Shown here piece after piece: positions 8,047 through 16,891 of a DNA stretch of 32,504 bases. Numbering within the stretch: position 1 is the stretch's first letter; every line of letters starts with the position of its first letter. This stretch comes from JABACD01 sp047639675. GTDB taxonomy: Bacteria; Planctomycetota; UBA1135; GCA-002686595. The position numbers and the translations under genes were made by a program. The notes beneath the pieces were generated by a model that saw nothing but the letters and a program-made list of their open reading frames with translations, did not search any database and had not been told where the DNA came from. The stretch lies in contig JBLIOI010000048.1 in assembly GCA_047639675.1 (NCBI GenBank), forward strand, positions 1 to 32,504, written 5' to 3'.

Positions 8047-10962
8047 ATGGAACAACTACTACTCCTCTTCGCCTTCCTCATCACCGCCACCTGGGTCATC
8101 GCCGTTCCGGTGATGTCCATCGTCGCACTCCTGAGGACTCGCAAGCTGGAAAGGCGCGTTGGCAAGCTCGAGCAAGAACTGCGCGATGCAAGGAGCTCTG
8201 AGCCCATCGCCCCCATCCCTCCGAGGCCAGCAAAGGCTCCGGTACGAATTGAACGGCCGGAGACATCGAGCGCAAGACCTCGGGCACAAGCTCCAACTCC
8301 CAAGCCGAGTGTTCCGGCAGCTCCCGTTCAACAAAGACCGGCGGCAAGCAAAGCGAAGCGAGCTTCCACCATCGAGTGGGAGCAGTGGATCGGCATTCGT
8401 GGCGCGGCCGCGCTCGGCGGATTGCTATTCGCCCTTGCAGGTCTGCTCTTCTTTCAGCACGCCGTGGCAAACGACTGGCTCAACGCAAATATGCGCGTGG
8501 CAAGTGGAGCGACTGTGGGTCTCTTGGCTTTGGCTGTTGGCGAGTTCTTCCAACGCCGCTTGTACCGCTTCGCGCCCTCCGCCTCAGTGGGTGCCGGGGT
8601 TGTGATTTTATTTGCAACGACTTGGGCCTCCTACCAACTCTACGACTTCATTCCAGTCCTGGTCGCTCTGCCCTTGATGGCGATCATCACTGCACTCTGC
8701 GGCGTCTTCTCAATTCGGTTCAACTCACTCTTCGTTGCAGTCCTTGGATTGCTCGGTGGTTTCGCGACACCGCTCTTGCTCTCGATCCAGCCAGAGAACC
8801 CCATTGGACTCTTCGGCTACCTGTTACTGCTCGATCTCGGACTGCTTGCGCTTGGCAAACGCATGAAATGGTCGATGCTGTCCATTCTTGGAGTGCTCGG
8901 CAGTTATGGGGTGATGCTCGCCTGGGTGTTTCTGCAGGAAGGACCCCAGTCGCACCCCGTCATCTTGATGGGGCTCGGAGCCTTCGCCTTACTCTTCATC
9001 GCTGCCGGTCAACGGTCCCCTATCAAGGCTGGCAGTTCGAGCTTCGCCAGCCAGGCCGGAGCCCTGTTATTGCCCTTCGCCTTCGTCCTAAACTTTGCCT
9101 CCTACACGGATCTAGGCGACAAGCTCTGGCCAATGGCCCTCTTGGCCGGATTCCTCGCAGTCGCCGCAAACTGGGTTGGAAGCCGCCAAGGCGCGAAATG
9201 GCTTCCGGTTGGCGTTGGAGCTGGAACCCTGGCTCTCGTCGGATTGTGGCTGGAGCGAACCGGTGTTTCGCACGGCACCTTATGGGAATTCTGCGGGTCG
9301 ACTGTTGGGCTCGGCGTGGTGTTCCTTGTGGCGGATCGAGTCTTTTTCGGTGAGCACGCTGTGCAAAAGACAAGCGTCGAAGCTCCCGCGATTGTCAGCG
9401 TGGGCTTTGCACTCATGACTTCTGCCGCAGCGCTGTTTTACTTGGATACGAGCCCCTGGCCGTGGCTGGTATCGGCACTTGGACATACCTTCTGCCTGCA
9501 CTGGTTGGGACGCAGGGTTGGCTTGGGGGCTCTGCGCGTTGTCGGTTCTTTGTGCGCAAGTTTGACCTTGGGCCTGCACGTCATGGACATCGCAGGCACC
9601 AGCCTAAGCGGCGTGCCCGGGCCAGCCGTGACACTGAGTTGGATCGCTGGCGCCTGTAGCGGCATGCTGGCACTCGCCGTAGTCGCGGAGAAGCTTGAGG
9701 GCAGCGCACGGAGCAAATGGGCCTGGCACGCGGCAGCGCTCTTCCCGTTGGGCCTCCTTATCCTTCCTCCTGTGATGGGCGCACATCTATCGAGCGCACT
9801 CCTCCCCGCGCTGCTCATGCCAGCTCTCCTCGCAGGCTTCGTAGTCGCGGCAGCAGTCCGCCGCGGATGGGGCGCTTGGTACTTCATCGCCGGAGCTACT
9901 TTCCTGGCTCGAAGAGCAGAGTGGATCCTCTACTCAACGGATGTGGCAGGACCGCTTGACGAGGCAGGAGCACTCCTTTCACTTGAGCTTTTCGCCTACA
10001 TCCTTCTCGTTGCCACCCCTTTGGTTTTTCACAAAAGCCTGGGTGCGTCACGCTTGGCCTGGGCGTCCGTTGCCGTATTCCTTTGCTTCTCGCTCTCCGC
10101 TTTGAACCAGCTCTTTGGGGCGCACTTTGCATCGGACGCTCAGTGGCCTTCCGCCGCGCTGCTCGGCGGAATTGCCCTGGCTCTCGGATCCATTGCCAAA
10201 GAACGACTCACAGCGGAAAACTCATCAAGGCACGATGCTATACGTTGGACGTTTAGTGCAGCCAGCCTGCTCACTTCCTTAGCTGTCGCGCAGCTAGTCG
10301 GTCATCATGTCGCACTCGTGTTCTTTGCGCTCAGCGCTTTGGGTCTCGCCGCAGTCTGGCGTATGCAACCCGCGCGCCCGTTGAAATGGGCCTGTGCAAT
10401 TTTGATGGGCTTGGGAGCTTCCACACTCCTCCTTCGAGTGTTGCAAACGGTCGCCGAAGAGGCCCTTGTCTTCCCCAACTCCGACCTGCTCGTTTGGAAC
10501 TGGACAAGTTACGCCTGCGCCGTTCCGGCCCTATGCGCATTGGCAGCGGCCATCTTGATTGGCGACGGCAAACGCACGATGGGCTTCCTTGGCTTAGCGA
10601 GCGCCGGCTTTGCCTTCGTCTGGCTGAACTTGCAGGTGTTCTTGTACTTCGAACAAGCCGAGTATCTGAAGCTCAGCTTCAAGCACCTGCCCGCCCGCGA
10701 CTTGGTCCTATCGATTTGCTGGATCCTGTACGCCCTGTCCCTGCTTGCCGCCGGAATGGCCGGCAAGATCAAAGGCTTGCGCCAGCTCAGCTTGGCCTTC
10801 TTGCTGCTTACGCTGGCCAAGGTCTTCCTCTACGACTTGGGCGACTTAAGCGGCCTCTACCGCATCGGCTCCCTGGCAGGACTTGCCGTTTCATTGCTCT
10901 TGGTCTCCCTCGTCTACCAGCGCTTTGTGTTCCCGAGGCAATCGCCGCCAATCGACGAATGA
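8047..10962 (+). CDS. DUF2339 giant multi-spanning membrane protein (971 aa)
   Basis: Layout: N-terminal membrane segment (about residues 3-28), a short charged coiled coil (LERRVGKLEQELRDA, about 34-48), a Pro/Ala/Arg-rich cytoplasmic linker (about 54-105), then the characteristic DUF2339 opening EWEQWIGIRGAAALGGLLF and some two dozen hydrophobic helices to the C terminus (ending VSLVYQRFVFPRQ). Members of this family are large predicted membrane proteins of unknown function, often roughly 800-1100 aa, and the length fits. The ATG at 8047 is the natural start for the first membrane helix, but the ribosome site is weak (GAGGG about 25 bases upstream). No partner gene is evident; it stands alone between a divergent gene and the trans-sulfuration enzyme 78 bp downstream. 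Confidence 0.88.
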   Translation: MEQLLLLFAFLITATWVIAVPVMSIVALLRTRKLERRVGKLEQELRDARSSEPIAPIPPRPAKAPVRIERPETSSARPRAQAPTPKPSVPAAPVQQRPAASKAKRASTIEWEQWIGIRGAAALGGLLFALAGLLFFQHAVANDWLNANMRVASGATVGLLALAVGEFFQRRLYRFAPSASVGAGVVILFATTWASYQLYDFIPVLVALPLMAIITALCGVFSIRFNSLFVAVLGLLGGFATPLLLSIQPENPIGLFGYLLLLDLGLLALGKRMKWSMLSILGVLGSYGVMLAWVFLQEGPQSHPVILMGLGAFALLFIAAGQRSPIKAGSSSFASQAGALLLPFAFVLNFASYTDLGDKLWPMALLAGFLAVAANWVGSRQGAKWLPVGVGAGTLALVGLWLERTGVSHGTLWEFCGSTVGLGVVFLVADRVFFGEHAVQKTSVEAPAIVSVGFALMTSAAALFYLDTSPWPWLVSALGHTFCLHWLGRRVGLGALRVVGSLCASLTLGLHVMDIAGTSLSGVPGPAVTLSWIAGACSGMLALAVVAEKLEGSARSKWAWHAAALFPLGLLILPPVMGAHLSSALLPALLMPALLAGFVVAAAVRRGWGAWYFIAGATFLARRAEWILYSTDVAGPLDEAGALLSLELFAYILLVATPLVFHKSLGASRLAWASVAVFLCFSLSALNQLFGAHFASDAQWPSAALLGGIALALGSIAKERLTAENSSRHDAIRWTFSAASLLTSLAVAQLVGHHVALVFFALSALGLAAVWRMQPARPLKWACAILMGLGASTLLLRVLQTVAEEALVFPNSDLLVWNWTSYACAVPALCALAAAILIGDGKRTMGFLGLASAGFAFVWLNLQVFLYFEQAEYLKLSFKHLPARDLVLSICWILYALSLLAAGMAGKIKGLRQLSLAFLLLTLAKVFLYDLGDLSGLYRIGSLAGLAVSLLLVSLVYQRFVFPRQSPPIDE

Positions 10963-11003
10963 GCGCCCCGCTTGAGAAAGCTGTGTGAGACCCCAAAAAG
11001 GGG

Positions 11004-11034
11004 CTGACATCGCGCCCGCCTCGGGGCCTACAAT
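11004..11034 (+). promoter_or_regulatory. candidate leaderless promoter of the trans-sulfuration gene
   Basis: TACAAT at 11029-11034 matches a -10 hexamer and ends six bases before the ATG at 11041, separated only by CCCCCC, which leaves no room for a Shine-Dalgarno site. CTGACA at 11004-11009 could be the -35, but the 19-bp spacer is long. A GACCCC-AAAAA-GGGGCT hairpin just upstream (about 10989-11004) may end the DUF2339 message. Confidence 0.45.
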
Positions 11035-11040
11035 CCCCCC

Positions 11041-12228
11041 ATGGACATTCGTAACAATGAGGGGCGTTTTGAGACGCGGGCAATTCACGCAGGTCAGACT
11101 TCCGATCCCCAGAACGGGGCGGTGATGACACCGGTGTTTCTAACGAGCACTTTCGAGCAAGATGCACCAGCAGTGCCGCGGGACGGCTACGAGTACTCGC
11201 GTACCAAGAACCCGACGCGCTTGGCTCTTGAGGAGAACATCGCTTCGCTTGAAAACGGCAAGTGGGGTCTGTGCTTCGCTTCCGGTCTCGGCGCGACCAA
11301 TGCGCTCTTGGACAAGTTGGTTCCCGGCGACCATGTAGTTTGCGGAAACGACTTGTACGGCGGTACGCACCGTATTTTCCGCCAAGTCTTCGAGCGCTAT
11401 GGCATCAACTTCAGCTTCATCAATTCTTCGGAGATCGACGAAGTCAAGCGGGCGATGAAGCCGGAAACCAAGTACGTCTACTTGGAGACTCCCACCAACC
11501 CGCTTCTGCGTCTTTCTGATATTGAGAAGGTTGCTGACATCGCGCATGCGGGCGGCGCCCTTTGCGTCGTCGACAATACTTTCGCAACGCCCTACCTGCA
11601 GAACCCGCTCGACATGGGTGCAGACGTTGTTCTGCACTCGATGACGAAGTACCTGGGTGGACACTCGGACGTGATCGCCGGAGCTTTGGTCGGCAACGAT
11701 CCGGAACTCTTCGATAACTACGCCTTCTTCCAAAACTCCTGCGGCGGCAGCTTGGACGCCATGAGCAGCTTCCTGGTCATGCGCGGAATCAAGACCTTGG
11801 CTTTGCGAATGGAGTGCCACTGCAAGAGCGCCATGAAGGTCGCCAAGTACCTCGAAGCCCACGACGCCGTTGATCGCGTCTTCTACCCCGGTTTGGAAAG
11901 CAATCCGCAGTATGGCTTGGCCAAGCGCCAGATGCGGGGCTTCGGAGGAATGGTCTCCTTTGAACTGAAAGGTGGCGTTTCTGCGGGCGAGACCTTTGCA
12001 AGCTCAACCAAGTACTTCACCTTGGCGGAATCACTGGGCGGCGTTGAGTCCCTGGTCGAAACCCCCCCGTCGATGACTCACGCTGCAATTCCTGCAGCGG
12101 AACGGCATGCGGCCGGATTGGCCGACGGCTTGGTGCGCTTGTCAGTAGGTGTCGAGCACATCGACGACCTGTTGGAAGACGTTGAGCAAGCGATCGCCAA
12201 GGCAGTCTCGACAGTCTCGGCTTCCTAG
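11041..12228 (+). CDS. Cys/Met trans-sulfuration PLP enzyme (cystathionine gamma-synthase or gamma-lyase), 395 aa
   Basis: A member of the Cys/Met-metabolism PLP family (fold type I). Seen in order: YEYSRTKNPTR (Tyr and Arg that hold the PLP phosphate of the neighbouring subunit, about residues 50-60), FASGLGA (about 79-85), YLETPTNP, VDNTFATP (Asp178, pyridine nitrogen partner), HSMTKYLGGHSD with the PLP lysine Lys203, and LAESLGGVESLVETP near the C terminus (substrate carboxylate region). Length is normal. Gamma-synthase (methionine synthesis) and gamma-lyase (cysteine from cystathionine) cannot be separated by eye, so no symbol is given. No sulfur genes are beside it. The message is probably leaderless: no ribosome site, and a -10-like TACAAT six bases upstream of ATG. 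It converges on xdhB. Confidence 0.9.
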   Translation: MDIRNNEGRFETRAIHAGQTSDPQNGAVMTPVFLTSTFEQDAPAVPRDGYEYSRTKNPTRLALEENIASLENGKWGLCFASGLGATNALLDKLVPGDHVVCGNDLYGGTHRIFRQVFERYGINFSFINSSEIDEVKRAMKPETKYVYLETPTNPLLRLSDIEKVADIAHAGGALCVVDNTFATPYLQNPLDMGADVVLHSMTKYLGGHSDVIAGALVGNDPELFDNYAFFQNSCGGSLDAMSSFLVMRGIKTLALRMECHCKSAMKVAKYLEAHDAVDRVFYPGLESNPQYGLAKRQMRGFGGMVSFELKGGVSAGETFASSTKYFTLAESLGGVESLVETPPSMTHAAIPAAERHAAGLADGLVRLSVGVEHIDDLLEDVEQAIAKAVSTVSAS

Positions 12229-12306
12229 TCAGTCGAACTTCGTAGCCAAGGTAACAATGATGCGCGGCCAAGGAGCCTGCCTGTTGTTGTCCTCCTTGCT
12301 GCGGGT

Positions 12307-12334
12307 TTCTTGCGGGGAGCTAACCCCGCAAGAA
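12307..12334. terminator. 11-bp perfect hairpin between convergent genes
   Basis: TTCTTGCGGGG (12307-12317) and CCCCGCAAGAA (12324-12334) form a perfect GC-rich stem with a six-base loop that contains the stop codon of xdhB. It lies 79 bp after the trans-sulfuration gene stop and at the end of the oppositely oriented xdhB, so it could end transcripts from both sides. Neither strand has a T-run after the stem, so intrinsic termination is not certain. Confidence 0.5.
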
Positions 12335-14500
12335 CATCAGCAAGCGTTCGGGGGAAATGGGAGCGTCGAAAGCCCAGTTTTTTCCCGGACGAAAGTCCTC
12401 TGCAGCGCTTTGAATCGCGAAATAGGTGCCGATCCCGTAGAGCAGCGGCGGCTCGCCGATGCCCTTGGAGTGCAGTACGGCAGCGGGATTGTCACAGTCC
12501 TCCAAGAAATGGGTGACGATCTCATCCGGCGAGAAGTGCGCGTCCGGAACCTTATAGGTCGCGAGGTCCTTGGAGAGTAGGCGGCCTTGGTCGCTATAGC
12601 AGAGTTCCTCGACCGTCAGCCAGCCGATGCCCTGCATCAGGCCGCCTTCGACTTGGCCACGATCGATGTCAGGGGCGAGACTCTTACCCGCATCGTGCAC
12701 GATCTTGACCGAGAGAATGTTGTAGGTGCCGCGCAAGCAGTCGACTTCGACTTCCGTCAACGCTGCGCCAAAGACATGGTAAGCGAAGGGCTTGCCGTGT
12801 TCGCTTTCTTTGTCGTAGGAGAGGTTGGGCGTTGCGTAGTGCGCTTGGCCGGTGAGGTTGGTACGTGTCACGTAGGCTTCGCTGATGAGCTCTTCCCAGC
12901 TTGCGTTCTCCCCCACAACAACCGCAGCCAGTCGCGCGCGCAATTCGAGGCACGCAAGTTCGGTGGCACGGCCGTTCAGGTCGGCACCGGAGCTCGCGGC
13001 TGTAGGTGATGTATTCGCAACGGTCGTCGTGCTGGTTGCGCCGACTGTGACCAGCTCGCGCCCGACGCCCAAAGTGTGCGCTGCAATGACGCGAATCTTC
13101 TCGGTCACGCCTTGGCCCATTTCCACTGCACCCGTTGCCACGTGCACGCTGCCGTCCGTATAGATGTGGACGAGAGCACCGGCTTGGTTCAGGATCTTAT
13201 TCGTGAAGGAAATGCCGAAGCAAATCGGCATCATGGAGACGCCGCGCTTCTTGAGCTTGTGCTCGGCGTTGAATTCCCGAGCTCTCTCCACGGCACCGTC
13301 ATAATCGTAACGCGCCTTGGTTTCGCTGAAGCTGCGCTTTGCATGGGCGTCCTTCACAACCATGCCGAATGGAAGCACTTGATCGTCGCGGAGCAGGTTG
13401 CGCTCCTGCAAGTCCACCATGGGAACTCCGCTCTCTGCGGACAGGTGCGTCATGGCGCTCTCCATGACGAAGATCCCCTGAGGTGCTCCAAACCCGCGAA
13501 AGGCAGTGAATGGAGTCAAATTCGTGCGGCAGGAGTGGCCCGTGATGCGTGCGTTCGGAACGTAGTAAGCGCCTGTCGCATGAAATAGGCTGCGCTCTAA
13601 AATAGCCGGCGAGAGATCGGCTGCGGAGCCAGCGTTTTGGAAGAAGGTCACCTCCAAAGCAAGCAGCTTGCCGTCCGCATCGAGCCCCAGCTTGTAGTCC
13701 GAGGAATACGGATGGCGCTTGCCTGTGACCACCATATCTTCGCTGCGATCGAGGGAATACTTCACCGCCCGGCCAAGCTTGAGCGCTGCCAAGGCCGCCA
13801 TGACCGCCCACGGCGTGGCTTGATCTTCCTTGCCCCCGAAGCCGCCGCCGAGCCGTTGCGTCTCCACTTCGATGGCGCTCATCGGCAAGCCGAGTACGCC
13901 CGAAGCGACGCGCTGAACCGCGGTGGGCCCTTGGGTACCCGCATGAATCCGCACGCGTCCGCCTTCCAAGGGCAGACACAACGCGGCTTGAGTTTCGAGG
14001 TAGAGGTGCTCTTGTCCTGCAGAGTCGACGCGACCACTGACGACCTTTATGCAGGCTGCCCAAGCCGTGTCCACATCACCAATTTCTAAAGTGCGCGTAG
14101 GTACGATCAAGGATCCTGCTGCTTGCGCTTGGCGCGGATCGAAGACGCCCGCAAGCTCTTCAAATTCCGCACGACAAAGAGCGGCTGCGGCGCGCGCTTG
14201 CCCCAAAGTCTCGGCGACGATGAAAGCGATCGGCATTCCGATGTGATGGACTTCGCTCTCGGCAAAGAGCGGCTCATCCTTCACGATCGCGCCAATTTGA
14301 TTCTCGCCGGGAACGTCCTTCGCGGTGAAGACGCCGCGCACTCCGGGCGATTTTTGGGCCGCTTCGATATCCAGAGAGAGCATGCGCCCATGAGCAATCG
14401 GCGAATAGAAGAGTGCCCCAAAGAGCAGGTCTGCTGGCTCTGCTAGGTCGTCGACATAGCGCGATTCGCCGCGCACATGCAACCGGTCATCAGCCCTCAC
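12320..14500 (-). CDS. xdhB: xanthine dehydrogenase molybdopterin-binding subunit (726 aa)
   Basis: This is the large, molybdenum-cofactor subunit of a two-subunit xanthine dehydrogenase, which oxidises hypoxanthine and xanthine to urate. Key motifs are intact: GGGFGGKEDQA with Glu225 (equivalent to bovine Glu802), TAFRGFGAPQG with Arg335 (bovine Arg880, which distinguishes purine hydroxylases from aldehyde oxidases), GQG in EMGQGVTEK, and KGIGEPPLLYG with Glu683 (bovine Glu1261, the base). It is about 50 residues shorter than the Rhodobacter XdhB, mainly at the ends. The start is GTG at 14500, overlapping the xdhA stop as GTGA, so it is translationally coupled. A cofactor-loading gene such as xdhC is not in the window. 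The stop codon lies in a hairpin loop shared with the convergent gene. Confidence 0.93.
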   Translation of the reverse strand: MRADDRLHVRGESRYVDDLAEPADLLFGALFYSPIAHGRMLSLDIEAAQKSPGVRGVFTAKDVPGENQIGAIVKDEPLFAESEVHHIGMPIAFIVAETLGQARAAAALCRAEFEELAGVFDPRQAQAAGSLIVPTRTLEIGDVDTAWAACIKVVSGRVDSAGQEHLYLETQAALCLPLEGGRVRIHAGTQGPTAVQRVASGVLGLPMSAIEVETQRLGGGFGGKEDQATPWAVMAALAALKLGRAVKYSLDRSEDMVVTGKRHPYSSDYKLGLDADGKLLALEVTFFQNAGSAADLSPAILERSLFHATGAYYVPNARITGHSCRTNLTPFTAFRGFGAPQGIFVMESAMTHLSAESGVPMVDLQERNLLRDDQVLPFGMVVKDAHAKRSFSETKARYDYDGAVERAREFNAEHKLKKRGVSMMPICFGISFTNKILNQAGALVHIYTDGSVHVATGAVEMGQGVTEKIRVIAAHTLGVGRELVTVGATSTTTVANTSPTAASSGADLNGRATELACLELRARLAAVVVGENASWEELISEAYVTRTNLTGQAHYATPNLSYDKESEHGKPFAYHVFGAALTEVEVDCLRGTYNILSVKIVHDAGKSLAPDIDRGQVEGGLMQGIGWLTVEELCYSDQGRLLSKDLATYKVPDAHFSPDEIVTHFLEDCDNPAAVLHSKGIGEPPLLYGIGTYFAIQSAAEDFRPGKNWAFDAPISPERLLMFLRG

Positions 14501-15912
14501 AGCGCGAGCTCCTCAAAGCCTATGTCCGGCAATTCTTCAATGAAGTGCGCCAGAACGAGCTGCTTCAGGAGCAGACTCTTGTAGTCAGCGCTGCCACGGA
14601 CATCGGAGATGGGTGTCACTTCCTTTTCTACGATTGTTAGAGCTGCACCCACCTTTGCCGGGGTTGCCTGCGCGCCCTCAAGGAAGGCCATTGCCTTCTT
14701 GAGCAAGAGCGGTATGGGTCCAACTCCGCCTGCAGAGATCAGGACCCGCCGGAAACAGCCCTCCTCAATCTCGAAGCTCGCGGCGCTGTTGACCGTAGCG
14801 ATGTCCAGGCGCTCGCGCCGCGAGACCTTCTCGAAGTTGCGCAGTTGGCGGCCAAGAGGCAGGCGAACGCAAACTATCGACTCCCCCTCAAGCAGGGCAG
14901 TTTGCTTGTAATCGAGGTAGTAGTCAGAAAGCGCCAGGCTGCGCGAACCGCTTGGACCGCGCAGATCGAGTTCCGCTCCCAGCGCCAAGAGACAGATCAC
15001 AATGTCTGCAATCGGGGAGGCATTGGCGATATTGCCGGCAATGGTTGCGCGCTCACGGATCAGCTGCGAGGCGACTAATTCCATGTGATGCACGGCCTTG
15101 GGGTCCCGCTCGCGGTAGATCGCGGAACGTTTCAATTCCTCAAAGGTGGTCGATGCGTCCATTCGGCACCAATCACCCTCCAGGGCGATCGGATCCATGT
15201 CCGCCGGACGCTGAAAGAAGTGAGGCGCGGCAATCTCCGTCGCGGTTCGGCGTTGGACGAGAACATCCGTTCCGCCAGCGATGCCGTAGTCGGCCTTCTC
15301 TGAATCGGTTTGAAGCGGGCCGAGATCCTCTTGCAAGTCCTCCAAGCGCTGCGCGACTCCTGTGAAGTAGGGCGGGAGCACCTTCGCTTGAACCAGCGAC
15401 TGAATGCGCTCGGCACTACCCTTGGGGCGTACCTCAAACGCGCTCGCGAGCCTCCGTGCCGTGCGTCTAAATGACATGTAGCCCGTGCAGCGACAGATAT
15501 TTCCTCCGACAGACTCGAGCAGTTCCGGCTCTGTTGCGTCGGGCTCAGCGCACAGGGTCGAAGTCAACGAGAGTACGACGCCCGGCGTACAGAATCCGCA
15601 CTGCGTCCCGCCCTCCTCGGCGACTGCACACTGCACCGGCGTCAGCTCACTCGCATGATTGATGCCCTCGACAGTCACGATGTGGGAGCCCTGCGCTTGC
15701 GCGAGTAACATCATGCAGGAAGGCACAGCCCGGTAACGCAGCTCGCCACCCTCTAGCTTTCCGACCAAGATCGTGCAGGCTCCGCAATCTCCTTCACGGC
15801 AACCTTGCTTGACGCCGGTCATCGTGAGGGGTCCGCGCAGAGTATCGAGCAGCAGTTCACCTGCGGGTCGCGCTACGTCAACGCTTCTATCGTTGAGCAG
15901 AAAGCGGATCAT
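14497..15912 (-). CDS. xdhA: xanthine dehydrogenase iron-sulfur/FAD subunit (471 aa)
   Basis: The small subunit passes electrons from the molybdenum site through two [2Fe-2S] clusters to FAD and then NAD+. Visible: the plant-ferredoxin-type cluster cysteines Cys38, Cys43, Cys46 and Cys66 (GCREGDCGAC), the second cluster Cys105, Cys108, Cys140 and Cys142 (CGFC and CRCTGY), an FAD-binding domain from about residue 190 with GGTDVLVQ and TIAGNIANASPIAD, and the CODH-type C-terminal domain (about 370-471). The ATG at 15912 has GGAAGG eight bases upstream. A longer in-frame start at 16044 would add 44 Arg-rich residues overlapping the HU-like gene and is rejected. It is 16 bp behind the HU-like gene and overlaps xdhB by 4 bp. 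Confidence 0.93.
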   Translation of the reverse strand: MIRFLLNDRSVDVARPAGELLLDTLRGPLTMTGVKQGCREGDCGACTILVGKLEGGELRYRAVPSCMMLLAQAQGSHIVTVEGINHASELTPVQCAVAEEGGTQCGFCTPGVVLSLTSTLCAEPDATEPELLESVGGNICRCTGYMSFRRTARRLASAFEVRPKGSAERIQSLVQAKVLPPYFTGVAQRLEDLQEDLGPLQTDSEKADYGIAGGTDVLVQRRTATEIAAPHFFQRPADMDPIALEGDWCRMDASTTFEELKRSAIYRERDPKAVHHMELVASQLIRERATIAGNIANASPIADIVICLLALGAELDLRGPSGSRSLALSDYYLDYKQTALLEGESIVCVRLPLGRQLRNFEKVSRRERLDIATVNSAASFEIEEGCFRRVLISAGGVGPIPLLLKKAMAFLEGAQATPAKVGAALTIVEKEVTPISDVRGSADYKSLLLKQLVLAHFIEELPDIGFEELAL

Positions 15913-15928
15913 ACTGCCGCCTTCCAAC

Positions 15929-16324
15929 TCAGAAAGGTGAATTGGAGGTCGGCGGAGCCTCGGGCGTCTCCGGCGGAGCCGGCGGTGCCTTGGGCATGAT
16001 GCGCTTCGGCAACTCCGGCGCGTCATCGCCACCCACGCGCTCACGCATGGTGCGGCCCACTTTGAATCTCACCACACGCTTGGCGGGAACGGTGACCTTC
16101 TCCAAAGTACGTGGGTTCTGCGCCTGCCGCGAAGCTCGCATACGAACCTCGAACACTCCGAACTCGCGAAACTCAAGGCGATTGCCCTTCTCGAGTTCGT
16201 CGATGATATTGTCGAGGAAACGCTGAAGGATGTGCTTTACCACAACCTTGGTTTGCCCCGTCTCCTCGGCGATTCGATTGACCAGTTCCTTCTTGGTAAC
16301 TGTGGTGACTCCACTTTCGGGCAT
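15929..16324 (-). CDS. HU/IHF-family DNA-binding protein with Pro-rich C-terminal tail (131 aa)
   Basis: HU/IHF proteins bend DNA as dimers and organise the nucleoid. Residues about 8-95 form the whole fold: VTKKELVNRIAEETGQTKV at the N terminus, FREFGVFEVRMR in the first beta strands, QNPRT carrying the Pro that intercalates in DNA, and RVVRFKVGRTMRERV closing the arm and last helix. Residues 101-131 are an added tail rich in Pro, Ala and Glu (APPAPPETPEAPPT), absent from classic 90-residue HU. The ATG at 16324 lacks an obvious ribosome site. It lies 99 bp after dtd and 16 bp before xdhA in the same direction; its place in front of a purine-catabolism pair is odd and may simply reflect a shared transcript. 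Confidence 0.88.
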   Translation of the reverse strand: MPESGVTTVTKKELVNRIAEETGQTKVVVKHILQRFLDNIIDELEKGNRLEFREFGVFEVRMRASRQAQNPRTLEKVTVPAKRVVRFKVGRTMRERVGGDDAPELPKRIMPKAPPAPPETPEAPPTSNSPF

Positions 16325-16423
16325 GTAGGAAATCTTCGGACTGGGGGCGTTCGGGACAGAGGTAGCTGAGAGCTAAATTCGATTGTCAAAGCGCATTATC
16401 CTCCCGTCAAGCAAGAACTTGCG

Positions 16424-16891
16424 TCATTTGGCTGTCTCGCGCTCTGGAGTCGATTCCTCCTCCAAAACAAAGGTCACAGGGCCGTCTCCGACGAGGGCGA
16501 CGCGCATTTCCGCGCCGAAGCGTCCAGTCTCGCAGGGGATGCCGTGACTCGCAAGCTGGGCCACAAACTCCTCATAGAGGGGTTCGGCGAGGCTCGGATC
16601 AGCAGCTCGATCGAAGGAAGGGCGCCGACCTTTGCGCCCGTCCGCGGCCAGTGTGAATTGGCTAACCACCAAGGCACCGAGTCCATTGTCGACTGCCGAC
16701 AGATTCATGCGGCCCTTCTCATCAGGGAAGAATCGAAAGAGCGCGATGCGCTTGGCGAGCCGTTCCGCTTGTAGCGCGGTGTCCCCCTTGAGCACGCCCA
16801 AGAGGACCACCATGCCCGCCCCAACTCTTCCAACAACTTCGCCTTTGACGAGGACCGAGCCTTCGCAGACACGTTGAATCACGGCCTTCAT
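16424..16891 (-). CDS. dtd: D-aminoacyl-tRNA deacylase (155 aa)
   Basis: DTD hydrolyses D-amino acids (and Gly mischarged on tRNA-Ala) from tRNA, a proofreading step in the cytoplasm. The protein begins MKAVIQRV and has the SQFTLAAD motif (residues 77-84, Thr80 near the active site) and a GDGPVTF segment with the Gly137-Pro138 cis-dipeptide that selects against L-amino acids. The usual Asn just before (NDGPVT) is Gly here. Length is slightly above the typical 145 because of a charged tail. ATG at 16891 overlaps the stop of the TPR lipoprotein gene (ATGA), so it is probably co-translated. Confidence 0.94.
   Translation of the reverse strand: MKAVIQRVCEGSVLVKGEVVGRVGAGMVVLLGVLKGDTALQAERLAKRIALFRFFPDEKGRMNLSAVDNGLGALVVSQFTLAADGRKGRRPSFDRAADPSLAEPLYEEFVAQLASHGIPCETGRFGAEMRVALVGDGPVTFVLEEESTPERETAK

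Noticed and set aside
8376..9353. 325-codon plus-strand frame inside the DUF2339 gene
   Set aside because: Arg/Leu/Trp-rich shadow of the DUF2339 reading frame, with no domain and no ribosome site.
13299..14063. 254-codon minus-strand frame inside xdhB
   Set aside because: Out-of-frame shadow of a gene whose catalytic motifs are certain.
16380..16410. Seven-codon minus-strand frame (MRFDNRI) with GGAGG just before it, between dtd and the HU-like gene
   Set aside because: Could be a leader peptide, but so short a frame behind a chance GGAGG is not evidence, and no regulatory stem overlaps it clearly.
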